From Pseudomonadota bacterium (GTDB lineage: Bacteria; Pseudomonadota; Gammaproteobacteria; Pseudomonadales; Pseudohongiellaceae): 64,000 nucleotides of DNA. The position numbers were made by a program, and so were the translations under genes. The DNA is taken from positions 1 through 64,000 of the forward strand of contig JAQBSZ010000008.1 in NCBI GenBank assembly GCA_027623555.1, given 5' to 3'. The notes beneath the pieces were generated by a model. That model worked only from the letters and a program-made list of their open reading frames with translations. It ran no database searches and was not told where the DNA came from. Shown in pieces: positions 15,805 to 24,564 of this stretch; position 1 is the stretch's first letter, and each line of letters begins with the position of its first letter.

Positions 15805-16167
15805 ATGGATTTGAAGTGGAAAAAGGCGCTGATTAAACCCATCGAAAACTTGCCCCGACCAAAAATAATGAGCCTGGTGTTGTGGGGCAGCTTTACTTTG
15901 TTCCTCGGCAATTTATACAAAGCAACAACCTCCACGTCACTGGATTGATTCGCTGCCAACCTTGCCCTAGACAGTCTAATTGCCCGCCACCTTGAAGCCC
16001 GGCTAGCCATCCCCATATTAGTCCTCGTAGCAAGCGTTCCAGCTGGAAGCTTGCTGGTTCGCCCGATCACTGTGATGGGCGCTTTACTTCACATATTGCT
16101 TGAAAGCCTGCTATTCCGGGTCATTTTTCCGATTTGCACCCGACTCAGGCACAAGATGAGGATATGA
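15805..16167 (+). pseudogene. Interrupted hydrophobic reading frame before the heat shock gene
   Basis: From ATG 15805 a frame of 120 codons runs to TGA 16165 with a single internal TGA at 15946. The parts are membrane-like (IMSLVLWGSFTLFLGNLY, then AIPILVLVASVPAGSLLV and VMGALLHILLESLLFRVIF). I do not recognise a family. It ends three bases before the Hsp20 start. It could be a former small membrane protein gene, or chance. Confidence 0.25.
16099..16129 (+). promoter_or_regulatory. Possible sigma-32 (RpoH) promoter for the Hsp20 gene
   Basis: CTTGAAA at 16099-16105 matches the RpoH -35 element; after 12 bases GGGTCATTT partly matches the CCCCATNT -10 element. It lies about 45-70 bp upstream of the small heat shock gene. 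The -10 match is imperfect. Confidence 0.4.
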
Positions 16168-16170
16168 GCT

Positions 16171-16647
16171 ATGCGTAATTTTGATTTTTCTCCCTTATAC
16201 CGAACTACCGTGGGCTTTGACCACCTGTCCAACCTGCTGGACGCGGTGAACCGTGGCGATACCACTGCCAATGGTTACCCCCCTTACAACATCGAATTGC
16301 TGGACAAGGACCAGTACCGCATCACCATGGCGGTGGCTGGATTCATCGAGAGTGAGCTCGACATTCAGCACGAGAAACAAACACTTACAGTAAAAGGCAA
16401 GAAACTGGATGAGGAGGCAGGACGCAATTATCTGCACCAGGGTATTGCTGGGCGCAATTTCGAGCGCCGCTTCCAGTTGGCCGACCATGTAGAGGTTAAA
16501 GGCGCACGACTGGAGAATGGCCTGCTGCATATCGACATGGCCCGCGAGATACCGGAAGCCATGCAACCCAAGTCAATTCCTATCGGCACAGCGCCGAGCA
16601 AGCTGATTGACGTGAGTAAAGAAGCAGCGAGCCAGGACGCCGCCTAA
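16171..16647 (+). CDS. Small heat shock protein, Hsp20/IbpA class
   Basis: 158 residues. The start MRNFDFSPLYRTTVGFDHLSNLLD is typical of class A bacterial sHsps (IbpA). The alpha-crystallin domain spans about 35-130: YPPYNIELLDKDQYRITMAVAGF, then ENGLLHIDMAREIPE with a modified IxI-like tail (KSIPIG). Holds unfolded proteins for refolding by DnaK and ClpB in the cytoplasm. Usually under RpoH; a candidate promoter lies upstream. A strong terminator lies 130 bases downstream, so it is a single-gene unit. Confidence 0.9.
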   Translation: MRNFDFSPLYRTTVGFDHLSNLLDAVNRGDTTANGYPPYNIELLDKDQYRITMAVAGFIESELDIQHEKQTLTVKGKKLDEEAGRNYLHQGIAGRNFERRFQLADHVEVKGARLENGLLHIDMAREIPEAMQPKSIPIGTAPSKLIDVSKEAASQDAA

Positions 16648-16716
16648 GCAGATTCCTGCGGGCCAGGTCACACCTGGAGATTGGCCGCTGATGGCTGCGG
16701 CCACTGCAAGCAATGA

Positions 16717-16743
16717 AAGGGCGTGCTGTCATAAAACGCCCTT
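16717..16743. repeat. Inverted repeat after the Hsp20 gene
   Basis: AAGGGCGT and ACGCCCTT form an 8-bp perfect stem with an 11-base loop. Without a T-run it is probably not the main terminator; a stronger one follows at 16779. Confidence 0.35.
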
Positions 16744-16778
16744 CTGCTAGCCCCTTGGAAACTATTTGAGGTCGATTC

Positions 16779-16813
16779 GCAGTTCCCGCTTAGCGCGGGA
16801 ACTGCAGTTTTTT
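16779..16813 (+). terminator. Rho-independent terminator of the Hsp20 gene
   Basis: GCAGTTCCCGC and GCGGGAACTGC form an 11-bp perfect GC-rich stem with a 5-base loop, followed two bases later by six Ts. A classical intrinsic terminator reading in the direction of the Hsp20 gene. Confidence 0.85.
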
Positions 16814-17343
16814 CTCAATAGCCAGGTATTCCGCGAAAGCACGGCAGGCAAGCCTTCCTCTGCGCGGATATTTCAGCCGGAAACTGTAATTGCCTGTAAA
16901 CCATTTGCTGGTTTGCGGCGTTTAATAAGCAAATGCAGCAAATATATCGCTGTGTACTTAACCGGGATTAACAGTTCGAATAGGAAACAAGATGAACATT
17001 CTCACTGAGACAACCCATCACCTCGCTGATGCCTTCATGCACTACGTGTGCATTCGTATGCAGTTTAGAAGCACGGTGTTGCAAGAAACGTCACTCTGTA
17101 ACAAGTCCGATAAGCGGTTCGACGAGTTTTGCCCAACTAAACACTGAGTAGCTAGCTGGTTGCTGGTTAGTCCTGGAGACTAACCAGCGAGAGCCGTGAT
17201 TCACTGTCTTTTCCTGATTGAATACCCCTGTCGTCTCTAGCCCTTCTCCTTCTCCTTCTCCTTCTCCTTTTTCTGTATCCTATTCGTCTCTCTGCACTGC
17301 TTGGCGCCCAGCAGATTCAGTGGTTCTTCCCCATTTAATCTGT
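16814..17343. other. Non-coding stretch with hairpin and hexamer repeat
   Basis: No gene seen. It contains a perfect 10-bp hairpin, CTGGTTAGTC and GACTAACCAG with a 5-base loop (17163-17187), and four to five copies of the hexamer CCTTCT (17242-17269). The latter is a pure pyrimidine run of a type prone to slippage. It lies about 95 bases upstream of the BrnTA promoter region. Confidence 0.45.
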
Positions 17344-17379
17344 TTGACCAAAGTATAATAAAGGTATATTTTATATACC
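17344..17379 (+). promoter_or_regulatory. Promoter and operator palindrome of brnTA
   Basis: TTGACC (17344-17349) and TATATT (17365-17370) with 15-bp spacing form a plausible promoter. The -10 lies within a perfect 17-bp palindrome, GGTATATTTTATATACC (17363-17379). BrnA proteins bind DNA as ribbon-helix-helix dimers and repress their own operon, so this is the likely operator. Confidence 0.55.
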
Positions 17380-17388
17380 GTTTTTTCA

Positions 17389-17643
17389 TTTGAATTTGAT
17401 GACAGAAAGAGCGAGGCAAACCGCACTAAGCACGGTATCGACTTCGTGGATGCCCGACTTCTCTGGTTTGATCCTGATTTAGTAGAGATACCAGCTATAA
17501 CCCAAGATGAACCGCGGTTTCTGGTAGTAGGGGTGATAGGCCGCAAACACTGGTCTGCAGCTATCACTTATCGCAGTGACAAAATTCGCATTATATCGGT
17601 ACGTCGCTCACGCGACGAGGAAGTGAAACTCTATGAAAGCTAG
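17389..17643 (+). CDS. brnT: BrnT-type ribonuclease toxin, start codon unclear
   Basis: Reading FEFDDRKSEANRTKHGIDFVDARLLW, then DEPRFLVVGVIGRKHWSAAITYRSDKIRIISVRRSRDEEVKLYES, this is a full-length BrnT with the RelE-like fold and conserved His, Arg and terminal Glu-rich segment. The family start falls at the TTTTTTCA run, where no ATG, GTG or TTG exists in frame; the first usable codon is GTG 17446, which would drop 19 residues including the conserved KxxxNxxKHGxxF. Either a rare start is used or the start has been lost. Confidence 0.75.
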   Translation, partial: FEFDDRKSEANRTKHGIDFVDARLLWFDPDLVEIPAITQDEPRFLVVGVIGRKHWSAAITYRSDKIRIISVRRSRDEEVKLYES

Positions 17644-17860
17644 AAAATTCGATTCGGATTTTGAAAATGGCAAAGGTATTACAGGCTCACTCGATCTTGC
17701 CAAGAGCAGAAGGCCAAATCAGGAGCAAAGGAGAGTGAATGTTGATTTTCCAACCTGGATGATTGATTCCCTGGATAAGGAAGCTGCCAGATTGGGTGTA
17801 ACACGGCAGTCAATCATAAAAGTATGGCTGGCAGAGCGGCTGGAAGCTTCTACTCAATGA
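17633..17860 (+). CDS. brnA: BrnA-type antitoxin (CopG/ribbon-helix-helix)
   Basis: 75 residues. The ATG lies 11 bases inside the end of brnT, with GAGG upstream. RVNVDFPTWMIDSLDKEAARLGVTRQSIIKVWLAERL is a ribbon-helix-helix fold at about residues 33-68. It binds and neutralises BrnT and represses the operon. The gene is intact although the toxin start is doubtful, a state expected when a toxin decays first. Confidence 0.82.
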   Translation: MKARKFDSDFENGKGITGSLDLAKSRRPNQEQRRVNVDFPTWMIDSLDKEAARLGVTRQSIIKVWLAERLEASTQ

Positions 17861-17926
17861 TAATCTAATTCTCAAGCGGCTCGGCTCTGGTTTTCGGCCA
17901 AACCCCTCTTCTTTCGCAGCAGGCTC

Positions 17927-19183
17927 TCAGTCGAGCAAATGCACAACCAGTCCACTTCTGAGCTTGGGCTCGAACCAGGTGGATTTCGGCGGCATCACTT
18001 CATTGGCATCGGCGATTGCCATCAGGCTCTCAATTGAGGTCGGATACAGTGCGATCGCTGCCTGCCACTCTCCTGAGTTTACGCGTTTCTCCAGTTCAGC
18101 CAGACCGCGAATGCCACCGACGAAGTCTACCCGCTTGTCAGTGCGTTGGTCTTGGATACCTAACAAGGGAGTGAAGATCGCATTTTGCATGATGCTTACA
18201 TCAAGGCTCTGTACTGGATCATCAGCATTGATCTTTGCTGCCAGGGTTTGATTAACCGAAAGTTTGCGCCATCTCTTTTCGAGAAACACGGCAAACTCTC
18301 TTGCGTTGCGCGGCTTGGCTAAGGCTGCTGATGCAACCTCCTCTATATTGAAATTGCCTGATAGTGCATCGAAAAATTCCTGTGCGGTCATGCCATTCAA
18401 GTCTTTAACGACGCGGTTGTAATCCAGGATCTGCATCTGGTCATCCGGGAACAGCACCACCAGGAAGAAGTTATAGGATTCCTCACCGGTGTGATCTTCA
18501 TTGCGATCCGCGTAGAGATGTTTGACCCGCTGCGCCGCCGCCGAACGATGATGGCCGTCGGCGACATAGAGAACATTAACCTTTTCGAATGCGGATTCGA
18601 TAAGTTTGGAAAGCGCACCGTCGTCTACAACCCAGAACACGTGACGAGTGCCGTCGTCAGCGACGAAATCGTATTCAGGTTCAGTTCGAGTTACCCTGGC
18701 AATAAGCGCGTCGATCTCATCCCGTGCCTTGTAGGTCAAGAATACCGGTCCCACCTGTGCACCGAGAGCATCCATGTGATGCACCCTATCGTCTTCCTTG
18801 TCGGGTCGCGTGAACTCGTGTTTCTTGATCAGGTTCTGCTCGTACGCCTGAACTGAAGCAACCGCTACCAGGCCTACCTGTTCATGCTCGCCCATCACTT
18901 GCTTATAGACATACAGAGACTCTTCCGCATCCTGTTGCAGGATTCCCTCGCCGATAAATCGTTTGAGATTGTCGCTGCCTTTTGCATAGACAGACTTGTC
19001 GTAAACACTTACGGCAGTGTCGACATCGATCTCTGGTTTGTTGATGTGCAGGAAGCTGTAGGGGTTATCCTTGGCAAGCGCCAGGGCTTCCTCACGATTG
19101 AGCACGTCATAGGGAGGCGAGGCCACGCGAGCGGCTAACTCACGGGCAGGTCGTAAGCCTCGGAAGGGTTTTATCAATTTCAT
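17927..19183 (-). CDS. DUF1015 family protein
   Basis: 418 residues beginning MKLIKPFRGLRPARELAARVASPPYDVLNREEA, the conserved DUF1015 start. HEFTRPDKEDDRVHHMDA, a DGHHRSAAA motif near residue 210 and FLVVLFPDDQMQILDYNRVV follow as in the family. Members occur near serine and glycerate metabolism genes in some bacteria, but the biochemical role is unknown to me. Cytoplasmic; no signal peptide. It lies 30 bases after the cyclase gene and may be the last gene of that operon. Confidence 0.8.
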   Translation of the reverse strand: MKLIKPFRGLRPARELAARVASPPYDVLNREEALALAKDNPYSFLHINKPEIDVDTAVSVYDKSVYAKGSDNLKRFIGEGILQQDAEESLYVYKQVMGEHEQVGLVAVASVQAYEQNLIKKHEFTRPDKEDDRVHHMDALGAQVGPVFLTYKARDEIDALIARVTRTEPEYDFVADDGTRHVFWVVDDGALSKLIESAFEKVNVLYVADGHHRSAAAQRVKHLYADRNEDHTGEESYNFFLVVLFPDDQMQILDYNRVVKDLNGMTAQEFFDALSGNFNIEEVASAALAKPRNAREFAVFLEKRWRKLSVNQTLAAKINADDPVQSLDVSIMQNAIFTPLLGIQDQRTDKRVDFVGGIRGLAELEKRVNSGEWQAAIALYPTSIESLMAIADANEVMPPKSTWFEPKLRSGLVVHLLD

Positions 19184-19213
19184 GAATGAGTCCAGTTCAG
19201 TGTCAAGCGGTGG

Positions 19214-21172
19214 CTATTTCTTATCGAAGGTGAACACACCTTGCCAGTCTGCTGCTGGGGGATTGACCTCGAAGAAAGCGATACGGTCCAGGAATACCTG
19301 GCAGAGCAGCTTATTTTCGCATGCCTGTTGCAGTGCTGAAAACTCTTCATTAGCCGCCTTCCAGTTTTTCTGCCGATACAGTGCCAGGGCTGCCTGGAAT
19401 CTATCGATCTCTTCCAGTTGCGCCGCATGCAGTTCTTCGCGTCTGCCCATCAACTCAAACATCTTCACCGACTGCCGCTTGCCTGCTACGCGAACTTCAT
19501 CGATTTCGCGATAGGCATACTGTGGCGCATGCTGCATGCTCTCCTCACTGACGATATTAGGCACGTTGTAGAGCCGTGTCAGACTCTCCAGCCGGGCAGC
19601 AAGATTGACGGCGTCGCCAATGACAGAGTAATTCAGCCGGCTACTGGACCCGAGGTTGCCTGCCACAACCAGGCCCGTATTGATGCCCACGCAGGCCCCC
19701 AGGCTGGAATCCATTTTCTCCAAAGCGCGGATAATTTCCAGCGCCGCCTGCATCGCATTCGGTGCATCATTCTCACTCTGCACTGGAGCGCCGAACAGGG
19801 CCATGACTGCATCGCCCTGGAATTTGTCGACTACGCCATGATGCTTCTCGATGATGTCACTGACAGTACTCAATACCCGGTTCAGCTCCCCCAGGACTTG
19901 CTGAGGTGGCAGACCTTCGCAAAAACTCGTAAACCCACGGATATCAGAGAAAAGCACGGTAACCATGCGTTCCTCTCCTCCCAGCTCGACCGGGTTATTC
20001 AGCAGCTCTTCGGCGATCTGATGCGAGACCACCTTGCCTAACAGATCCCGGACCTTTTCTTTTTCTGCCAGCCCTACCGCCATCGAATTTACCGAAGTGG
20101 CCAGAGCGCCGAGTTCATCTTGTGAGGTTACGGCGGCCTGCATCTGATAATCGCCCGCTTCGATGCGCCTGACGACCTGGGCAAGACGCGTCAGTGGATT
20201 GGCAATGGAGCGCCCCAGTAGCAGCACTGCCAGCAGGCTGACCACCAGGATTACACCGTAGAACCGAATGAGCAGCGCCTCGAACTGCACGACATTTTCA
20301 TTATTCTCGTCATAGGATCTCTGGATTACTGCCAGCACCTGAATCGGCCCGGTACTCTCACCATAGAGTGGCCGTAATAAGGTGGTAAATTCTGCGTCAA
20401 TGAAGTCGATACGCTGCAGGCCGGAAACAGTCGCGCCACTGATTCGCAATTGTTCCCCTAGCATCGCCTGGCGAGACGGTGACAAGGTAGAGGCAATCAC
20501 CTCAAGTCTTGCTGAATTGTCTCTCCCGCCCTCACCGCTTACCCTTACGATACTGACTTCAGAGCGAATGGTTTCCTTTACCTGGCCAACGAAATCACTG
20601 TCCAGGGCAAAGCCACCGATAATCCAGGCTACTTGCCTGGGCAGATAGAGCGGTAAGGCGATCAGTTGAAAGGGATGAGCATCGATCGTGACAATGGCAT
20701 TGGCAATACCGTCAGCACTCTGATCTGCCGTCGCGACCAGGGTAAGCCAGTCTCCTTGCAACTGATCGAATCCTTGTAGCTGTGTATCGATAATTACCAT
20801 CGACTCCAGATCGACGATCATCAACATGTCAACACTGCCCAGGGAACGCTCCAGCACATTCAGTGCCGCGTCAAAGAGCGTGGCTGGAGCATTCGCGCCG
20901 AAAGCAGTCCTGAATCCATAGTCCCAGGTGAGGCTGCTGGTTATCGACTGCAGTGTGCTGGCCTGCTGCGCGCGCGTGTAATCGAAAACATCGGCACCCA
21001 GAGCCAGGTAGGTATTGATGGTCTCTTCGGTGTAATCGGTGTTGTTCGTATTTACGTAGTAGAAAATACCGCCCAACACTGGAATTAGCAGTGCGAGCAG
21101 GAATACAACAAGACGTGTTCTGAAACTTCGAAACGCGAATAGTTGCTTGAAAGAAGTCAAGTGAGTCGACAA
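19214..21172 (-). CDS. Membrane adenylate cyclase (class III) with extracytoplasmic sensor and HAMP
   Basis: 652 residues. Transmembrane segment at 21-40, an extracytoplasmic sensor of about 260 residues, a second at 303-320, HAMP at 321-375, catalytic domain at 400-575. The catalytic set is complete: Asp410 and Asp454 for metal, Lys450 and Asp520 for adenine choice, Asn523 and Arg527 for the transition state. It should make cAMP. The last 70 residues form a TPR-like helical tail. It is the third gene after the barrel and cupredoxin, 4 bases from the latter. It could feed the CRP-type site before prpB. Confidence 0.87.
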   Translation of the reverse strand: MSTHLTSFKQLFAFRSFRTRLVVFLLALLIPVLGGIFYYVNTNNTDYTEETINTYLALGADVFDYTRAQQASTLQSITSSLTWDYGFRTAFGANAPATLFDAALNVLERSLGSVDMLMIVDLESMVIIDTQLQGFDQLQGDWLTLVATADQSADGIANAIVTIDAHPFQLIALPLYLPRQVAWIIGGFALDSDFVGQVKETIRSEVSIVRVSGEGGRDNSARLEVIASTLSPSRQAMLGEQLRISGATVSGLQRIDFIDAEFTTLLRPLYGESTGPIQVLAVIQRSYDENNENVVQFEALLIRFYGVILVVSLLAVLLLGRSIANPLTRLAQVVRRIEAGDYQMQAAVTSQDELGALATSVNSMAVGLAEKEKVRDLLGKVVSHQIAEELLNNPVELGGEERMVTVLFSDIRGFTSFCEGLPPQQVLGELNRVLSTVSDIIEKHHGVVDKFQGDAVMALFGAPVQSENDAPNAMQAALEIIRALEKMDSSLGACVGINTGLVVAGNLGSSSRLNYSVIGDAVNLAARLESLTRLYNVPNIVSEESMQHAPQYAYREIDEVRVAGKRQSVKMFELMGRREELHAAQLEEIDRFQAALALYRQKNWKAANEEFSALQQACENKLLCQVFLDRIAFFEVNPPAADWQGVFTFDKK

Positions 21173-21176
21173 CCGC

Positions 21177-21887
21177 CTAGCGGTATCTTTGCCGATTTGC
21201 CGACGGCGCCCGACGAATCCGCCGATCTCTGGCCAGTTCCAATACCACTTCCTGAACTGTAGTCTCGCCAGCGATGATATCTACGCTTCGAAGTTGGCTA
21301 TCTTCACCGCCGGCTGCCCTGGCATGCCAGACATTGTACTCGTAATTCCCAGGGCTGATGTTTTGTATAAGGGCGATACCAGACTGGTCACTGATCGCAA
21401 CTCTGTCGCTTTCTCCGACGTAAATATACGCAAGCATCCAATCATGAATATTACAGCCAATCTCTATAACGCCCGTTAAAGGGAATTGTTCGGCATAATC
21501 ATTACTATCACCGCGACCATACAGTGGAATGTTGAATGTTCTGGCGCTCGAAAATGAATACACATGATGCAGAATATCATCGCTGTTGGGAAAACTTACC
21601 TGCTCACCGGCTGCTATCGCCGTGACATTCGGTACAAACTCTTTATCGATCTGGTCGATGTCATGTATCCGCGTTGTGGTGCGTTCAGCTTGATTTTGTT
21701 GAGTTGCTACTTGTAGCGCTTCTTGTGGTGCTTCTTGTAGCACTATGAGCTCGGCAACAGCATCCGCTATAGGATTTCCCTCACTGTCTATGATACTGAC
21801 CTGCAGTGTCTGTGCCACGCTTGCGGTGGCGAAGAATAGCGCTAAGCCTATGACTTGAATGGCAGGTTTAAGGAAATGTATTAGCAT
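21177..21887 (-). CDS. Secreted cupredoxin-domain protein ('methylamine utilization'-like)
   Basis: 236 residues with a signal peptide ending near SVAQ (residue 26). A short carboxypeptidase-regulatory-like segment (LQVSIIDSEGNPIADAVAELIV) precedes a cupredoxin domain. Copper ligands of the type 1 pattern are visible: His107 or His108 in DILHHVYSFS, Cys145, His148 and Met151 in GCNIHDWM. A second beta-rich repeat follows. Periplasmic electron carrier or copper/redox sensor. It sits between the barrel and the cyclase with 4- and 9-base gaps, so the three act together. No methylamine dehydrogenase genes are near. Confidence 0.8.
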   Translation of the reverse strand: MLIHFLKPAIQVIGLALFFATASVAQTLQVSIIDSEGNPIADAVAELIVLQEAPQEALQVATQQNQAERTTTRIHDIDQIDKEFVPNVTAIAAGEQVSFPNSDDILHHVYSFSSARTFNIPLYGRGDSNDYAEQFPLTGVIEIGCNIHDWMLAYIYVGESDRVAISDQSGIALIQNISPGNYEYNVWHARAAGGEDSQLRSVDIIAGETTVQEVVLELARDRRIRRAPSANRQRYR

Positions 21888-21896
21888 AGTGAGTTC

Positions 21897-22805
21897 CTAA
21901 AAACTGCGCACAAAAGTAACAGAGACGATTTCATTCTTATAGTTTCGATTACCCCGGGCTTCGATATCCTGCCAGCTATAAGCAATATTGAGCGATGAAT
22001 CCCTGGCTAGTGGAAAACTGACCGCGGCTGACCACTCATTGGTAGCGGATTCCAGCAGGTAGACGTACCAGGGCTCATCAAATGCCGGATCGATATAGAA
22101 GGCCTCGGAGATCTTGTAAAGATGTTGGGTTGGCATGAGGGTGCTTGCCACCGTGTGTCCGTCGATTCGTCGATAAGCCGTACTTAGCAGTATTTCATTG
22201 GCAAAGGCATACTCGATATCTGCAAAGAGGCTGGTAGATTCGTAATCAAATAGTTCGTAAGGCAAGCTATTGTTTTCATCGTAACCGAATTCGGTGAGCA
22301 ACGGATGATGTTCGAGAGATTCGCTGTCGCTTGATTGATAGTCGATTCCCGCAGTGAAGAACCAGCCTGGACTCAGGCGCTGCTGATAATTTATCTCCAG
22401 CGTGGTCAGGTCATTATCCCTGGCCTCGCCTCGAAAATTCTCGCTCCCGAGAGACAGTACGGCCCCCACTCGAGGCGCGTAAGCGCCAAATCCGAAACGA
22501 TGCCCGTAATCAGCAGATACGGCAACACCCAGCTTGTCGAATCCCTGCATCTTGTTATAACGAGTGGCAGCAACAGTCCCGGCCACCGTTATCGTGTCAT
22601 TCAATCCTAATTGATAGAACTTGCCACCGGAAAATTGCGCCTGAAACTTCTCTGATTCCCGCGCGTCCGAGCTAATCAGTCCGCGAGGCACATTGTTCTC
22701 TGAGGCGGCGCCCAGGCTCAACCTGAAAAAAGAATTAGCGATCGCCTGATTACCGAGCAACAGACTAACGAGCAGAATGACCGCTTGCCAAAAACTGAAA
22801 TTCAC
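21897..22805 (-). CDS. Outer-membrane beta-barrel protein, unknown function
   Basis: 302 residues with a signal peptide (FWQAVILLVSLLLGNQAIA). The remainder shows alternating amphipathic strands with aromatic girdles and ends in a terminal Phe (VSVTFVRSF), the outer-membrane insertion signal. I do not recognise a specific family. First gene of the operon with the cupredoxin and cyclase. It could be a channel or surface scaffold for the sensing unit. Confidence 0.65.
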   Translation of the reverse strand: MNFSFWQAVILLVSLLLGNQAIANSFFRLSLGAASENNVPRGLISSDARESEKFQAQFSGGKFYQLGLNDTITVAGTVAATRYNKMQGFDKLGVAVSADYGHRFGFGAYAPRVGAVLSLGSENFRGEARDNDLTTLEINYQQRLSPGWFFTAGIDYQSSDSESLEHHPLLTEFGYDENNSLPYELFDYESTSLFADIEYAFANEILLSTAYRRIDGHTVASTLMPTQHLYKISEAFYIDPAFDEPWYVYLLESATNEWSAAVSFPLARDSSLNIAYSWQDIEARGNRNYKNEIVSVTFVRSF

Positions 22806-22924
22806 TTGACAGTAACTCTCACGAATCGATACCCACTAATGACAGGCGATACTTGTATTCCCTACATGATAGAGCATCCGGAGAGTGCTGTTAATGAAGG
22901 ATTCTACTGTGGCACGGTTTTAAT

Positions 22925-23401
22925 TCAGCTGCTGTAATTCAGCCGGAGTTCCAGCGCTTTGCGAATTTCCAGATTGGAGAAACCCCGGGACTCCAGCAAG
23001 CGCATGATCCTTAAGTGAGGTTTCGAGCCAAAGTCGAGTTTTTCTTCGTGATTTAGCTTTTTCTCGACCAGTTGCTGCGCCAGCTGTTGCCAGTCTTCAT
23101 CATCCTCGAACAGGCAAGTGCTCAAGATCGATTCTTGTACCCGGCGTGTAGCCAGATCAGTCCTGATATGCAAATAGCCAAATCCTCTACTCTTCCGGTA
23201 GCGAATGTAGGATTCGGCAAAACGTTTGTCCGACTGCAGGTTTTCATCGCGCAATCGCTCCATAACTTCTTTGACAAGTTCTGGAGGCGCCTCGGCGAAT
23301 TTAATCAGGAGTTTTTGTTGGAGTTCATAAAAAGAGTGTTCCCGGCGGGCCAAGAAATCCATGGCGGCCCGCCGGAGAACGGGGACATCTTTAGCCTGCA
23401 C
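22925..23401 (-). CDS. recX: RecX, regulator of RecA
   Basis: 158 residues of three-helix repeats: LARREHSFYELQQKL, RFAESYIRYRKSRGFGYLHIRTDL and RLLESRGFSNLEIRKAL are the RecX pattern. Binds along RecA filaments and inhibits ATPase and strand exchange. It lies 65 bases after recA on the same strand, the standard arrangement, and is probably expressed by read-through from recA in the SOS response. Confidence 0.92.
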   Translation of the reverse strand: MQAKDVPVLRRAAMDFLARREHSFYELQQKLLIKFAEAPPELVKEVMERLRDENLQSDKRFAESYIRYRKSRGFGYLHIRTDLATRRVQESILSTCLFEDDEDWQQLAQQLVEKKLNHEEKLDFGSKPHLRIMRLLESRGFSNLEIRKALELRLNYSS

Positions 23402-23466
23402 AGTGCATGCTCATTGTGTCAGTAGTGCTTATGCGGCGCTATGCCGGTTATGCTCTCTTTATATTC

Positions 23467-24564
23467 TCAGGACGCGGTCTTGTTCTTGTTCTTGGCATCG
23501 GCCAGAACCACCACATCGTCGCTGGCGGCGATCGCTGCTTGCTCTTCCTTCTTGGCCTTACTGGCAGGGCCAGCCAATAGCTGCTCTCGAATCGCACTTT
23601 CGACCTCCGCAGCGATTTCAGGATTCTCTTCCAGGTACATGGCAACATTCTTCTTGCCCTGGCCAATCTTCTCGCCCTTGTAGGCATACCAGGCACCGGA
23701 TTTTTCGATCAGGTTCTGCTTCACCCCCAGGTCGATGACCTCACCAAGATGATGAATGCCCTCGCCGTATATGATTTGGAACTCGGCCTGCCGGAACGGA
23801 GGGGCCACCTTGTTCTTCACCACCTTGACGCGGGTCTCATTACCCACCACCTCATCGCCTTCCTTAATAGAACCGATGCGGCGTATATCCAGGCGCACAG
23901 AGGAGTAAAACTTCAGCGCGTTACCACCGGAGGTGGTTTCTGGAGAGCCAAACATCACACCGATCTTCATGCGAATCTGATTAATGAAGATAACCAGCGT
24001 GTTGGAATTCTTGATATTGGCAGTCATCTTGCGCAGGGCCTGGGACATTAGCCGGGCCTGCAGGCCCATGTGGCTGTCACCCATATCCCCTTCGATTTCC
24101 GCCTTCGGGGTTAGTGCCGCCACCGAGTCGATGACCACCACATCGACCGCACCGGAACGTACCACCATGTCGCAGATCTCCAGGGCCTGTTCACCGGTAT
24201 CCGGTTGGCTAACCAGCAAGTTGTCGACATCCACACCCAGGTTACCGGCGTAGATTGGATCCAGGGCATGCTCGGCATCGATAAATGCACAAATGCCACC
24301 GGCCTTCTGTGCCTCGGCGATTACTTGCAGAGTCAGGGTTGTCTTGCCTGAGGATTCCGGCCCGTAAATCTCGACGACACGACCACGGGGTAAACCGCCT
24401 ACCCCCAGAGCGATATCAAGACCTAAAGACCCGGTCGAGATGGCCGGTATATGCTCTCGCTCGGTATCACCGAGCCGCATCATGGAACCTTTGCCGAATT
24501 GCCTTTCGATTTGCGACAGCGCCGCTGCCAGTGCTTTCTCTTTGTTGCCGTTATCTTCAATCAT
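23467..24564 (-). CDS. recA: Recombinase RecA
   Basis: 365 residues. Walker [10 protein letters not shown] near 68-76, the catalytic Glu region, Walker [11 protein letters not shown], loop L1 [18 protein letters not shown] and L2 with [20 protein letters not shown] are all present; the acidic-lysine tail is short. Forms filaments on single-stranded DNA, drives recombination and LexA cleavage. AAGGA lies 8 bases before the ATG. The SOS boxes lie over 530 bp upstream, much further than usual. Confidence 0.98.
   Translation of the reverse strand: MIEDNGNKEKALAAALSQIERQFGKGSMMRLGDTEREHIPAISTGSLGLDIALGVGGLPRGRVVEIYGPESSGKTTLTLQVIAEAQKAGGICAFIDAEHALDPIYAGNLGVDVDNLLVSQPDTGEQALEICDMVVRSGAVDVVVIDSVAALTPKAEIEGDMGDSHMGLQARLMSQALRKMTANIKNSNTLVIFINQIRMKIGVMFGSPETTSGGNALKFYSSVRLDIRRIGSIKEGDEVVGNETRVKVVKNKVAPPFRQAEFQIIYGEGIHHLGEVIDLGVKQNLIEKSGAWYAYKGEKIGQGKKNVAMYLEENPEIAAEVESAIREQLLAGPASKAKKEEQAAIAASDDVVVLADAKNKNKTAS

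Noticed and set aside
15768-16070. Minus-strand frame of 100 codons before the Hsp20 gene
   Set aside because: Arg/Ser-rich with no ribosome site; the opposite strand carries a more protein-like hydrophobic frame.
17237-17419. Minus-strand frame ending in Lys-Glu repeats
   Set aside because: It is a reading of the CCTTCT hexamer run, with no start signal or homology, and overlaps the brnTA promoter.
1-17860. Chromosomal integron cassette array
   Set aside because: High toxin-antitoxin density suggested it, but genes lie in both orientations, I see no attC-like repeats between them and no integrase gene.
19418-20041. Plus-strand frame of 207 codons inside the cyclase gene
   Set aside because: It mirrors the HAMP and cyclase coding sequence, has no family resemblance and no ribosome site.
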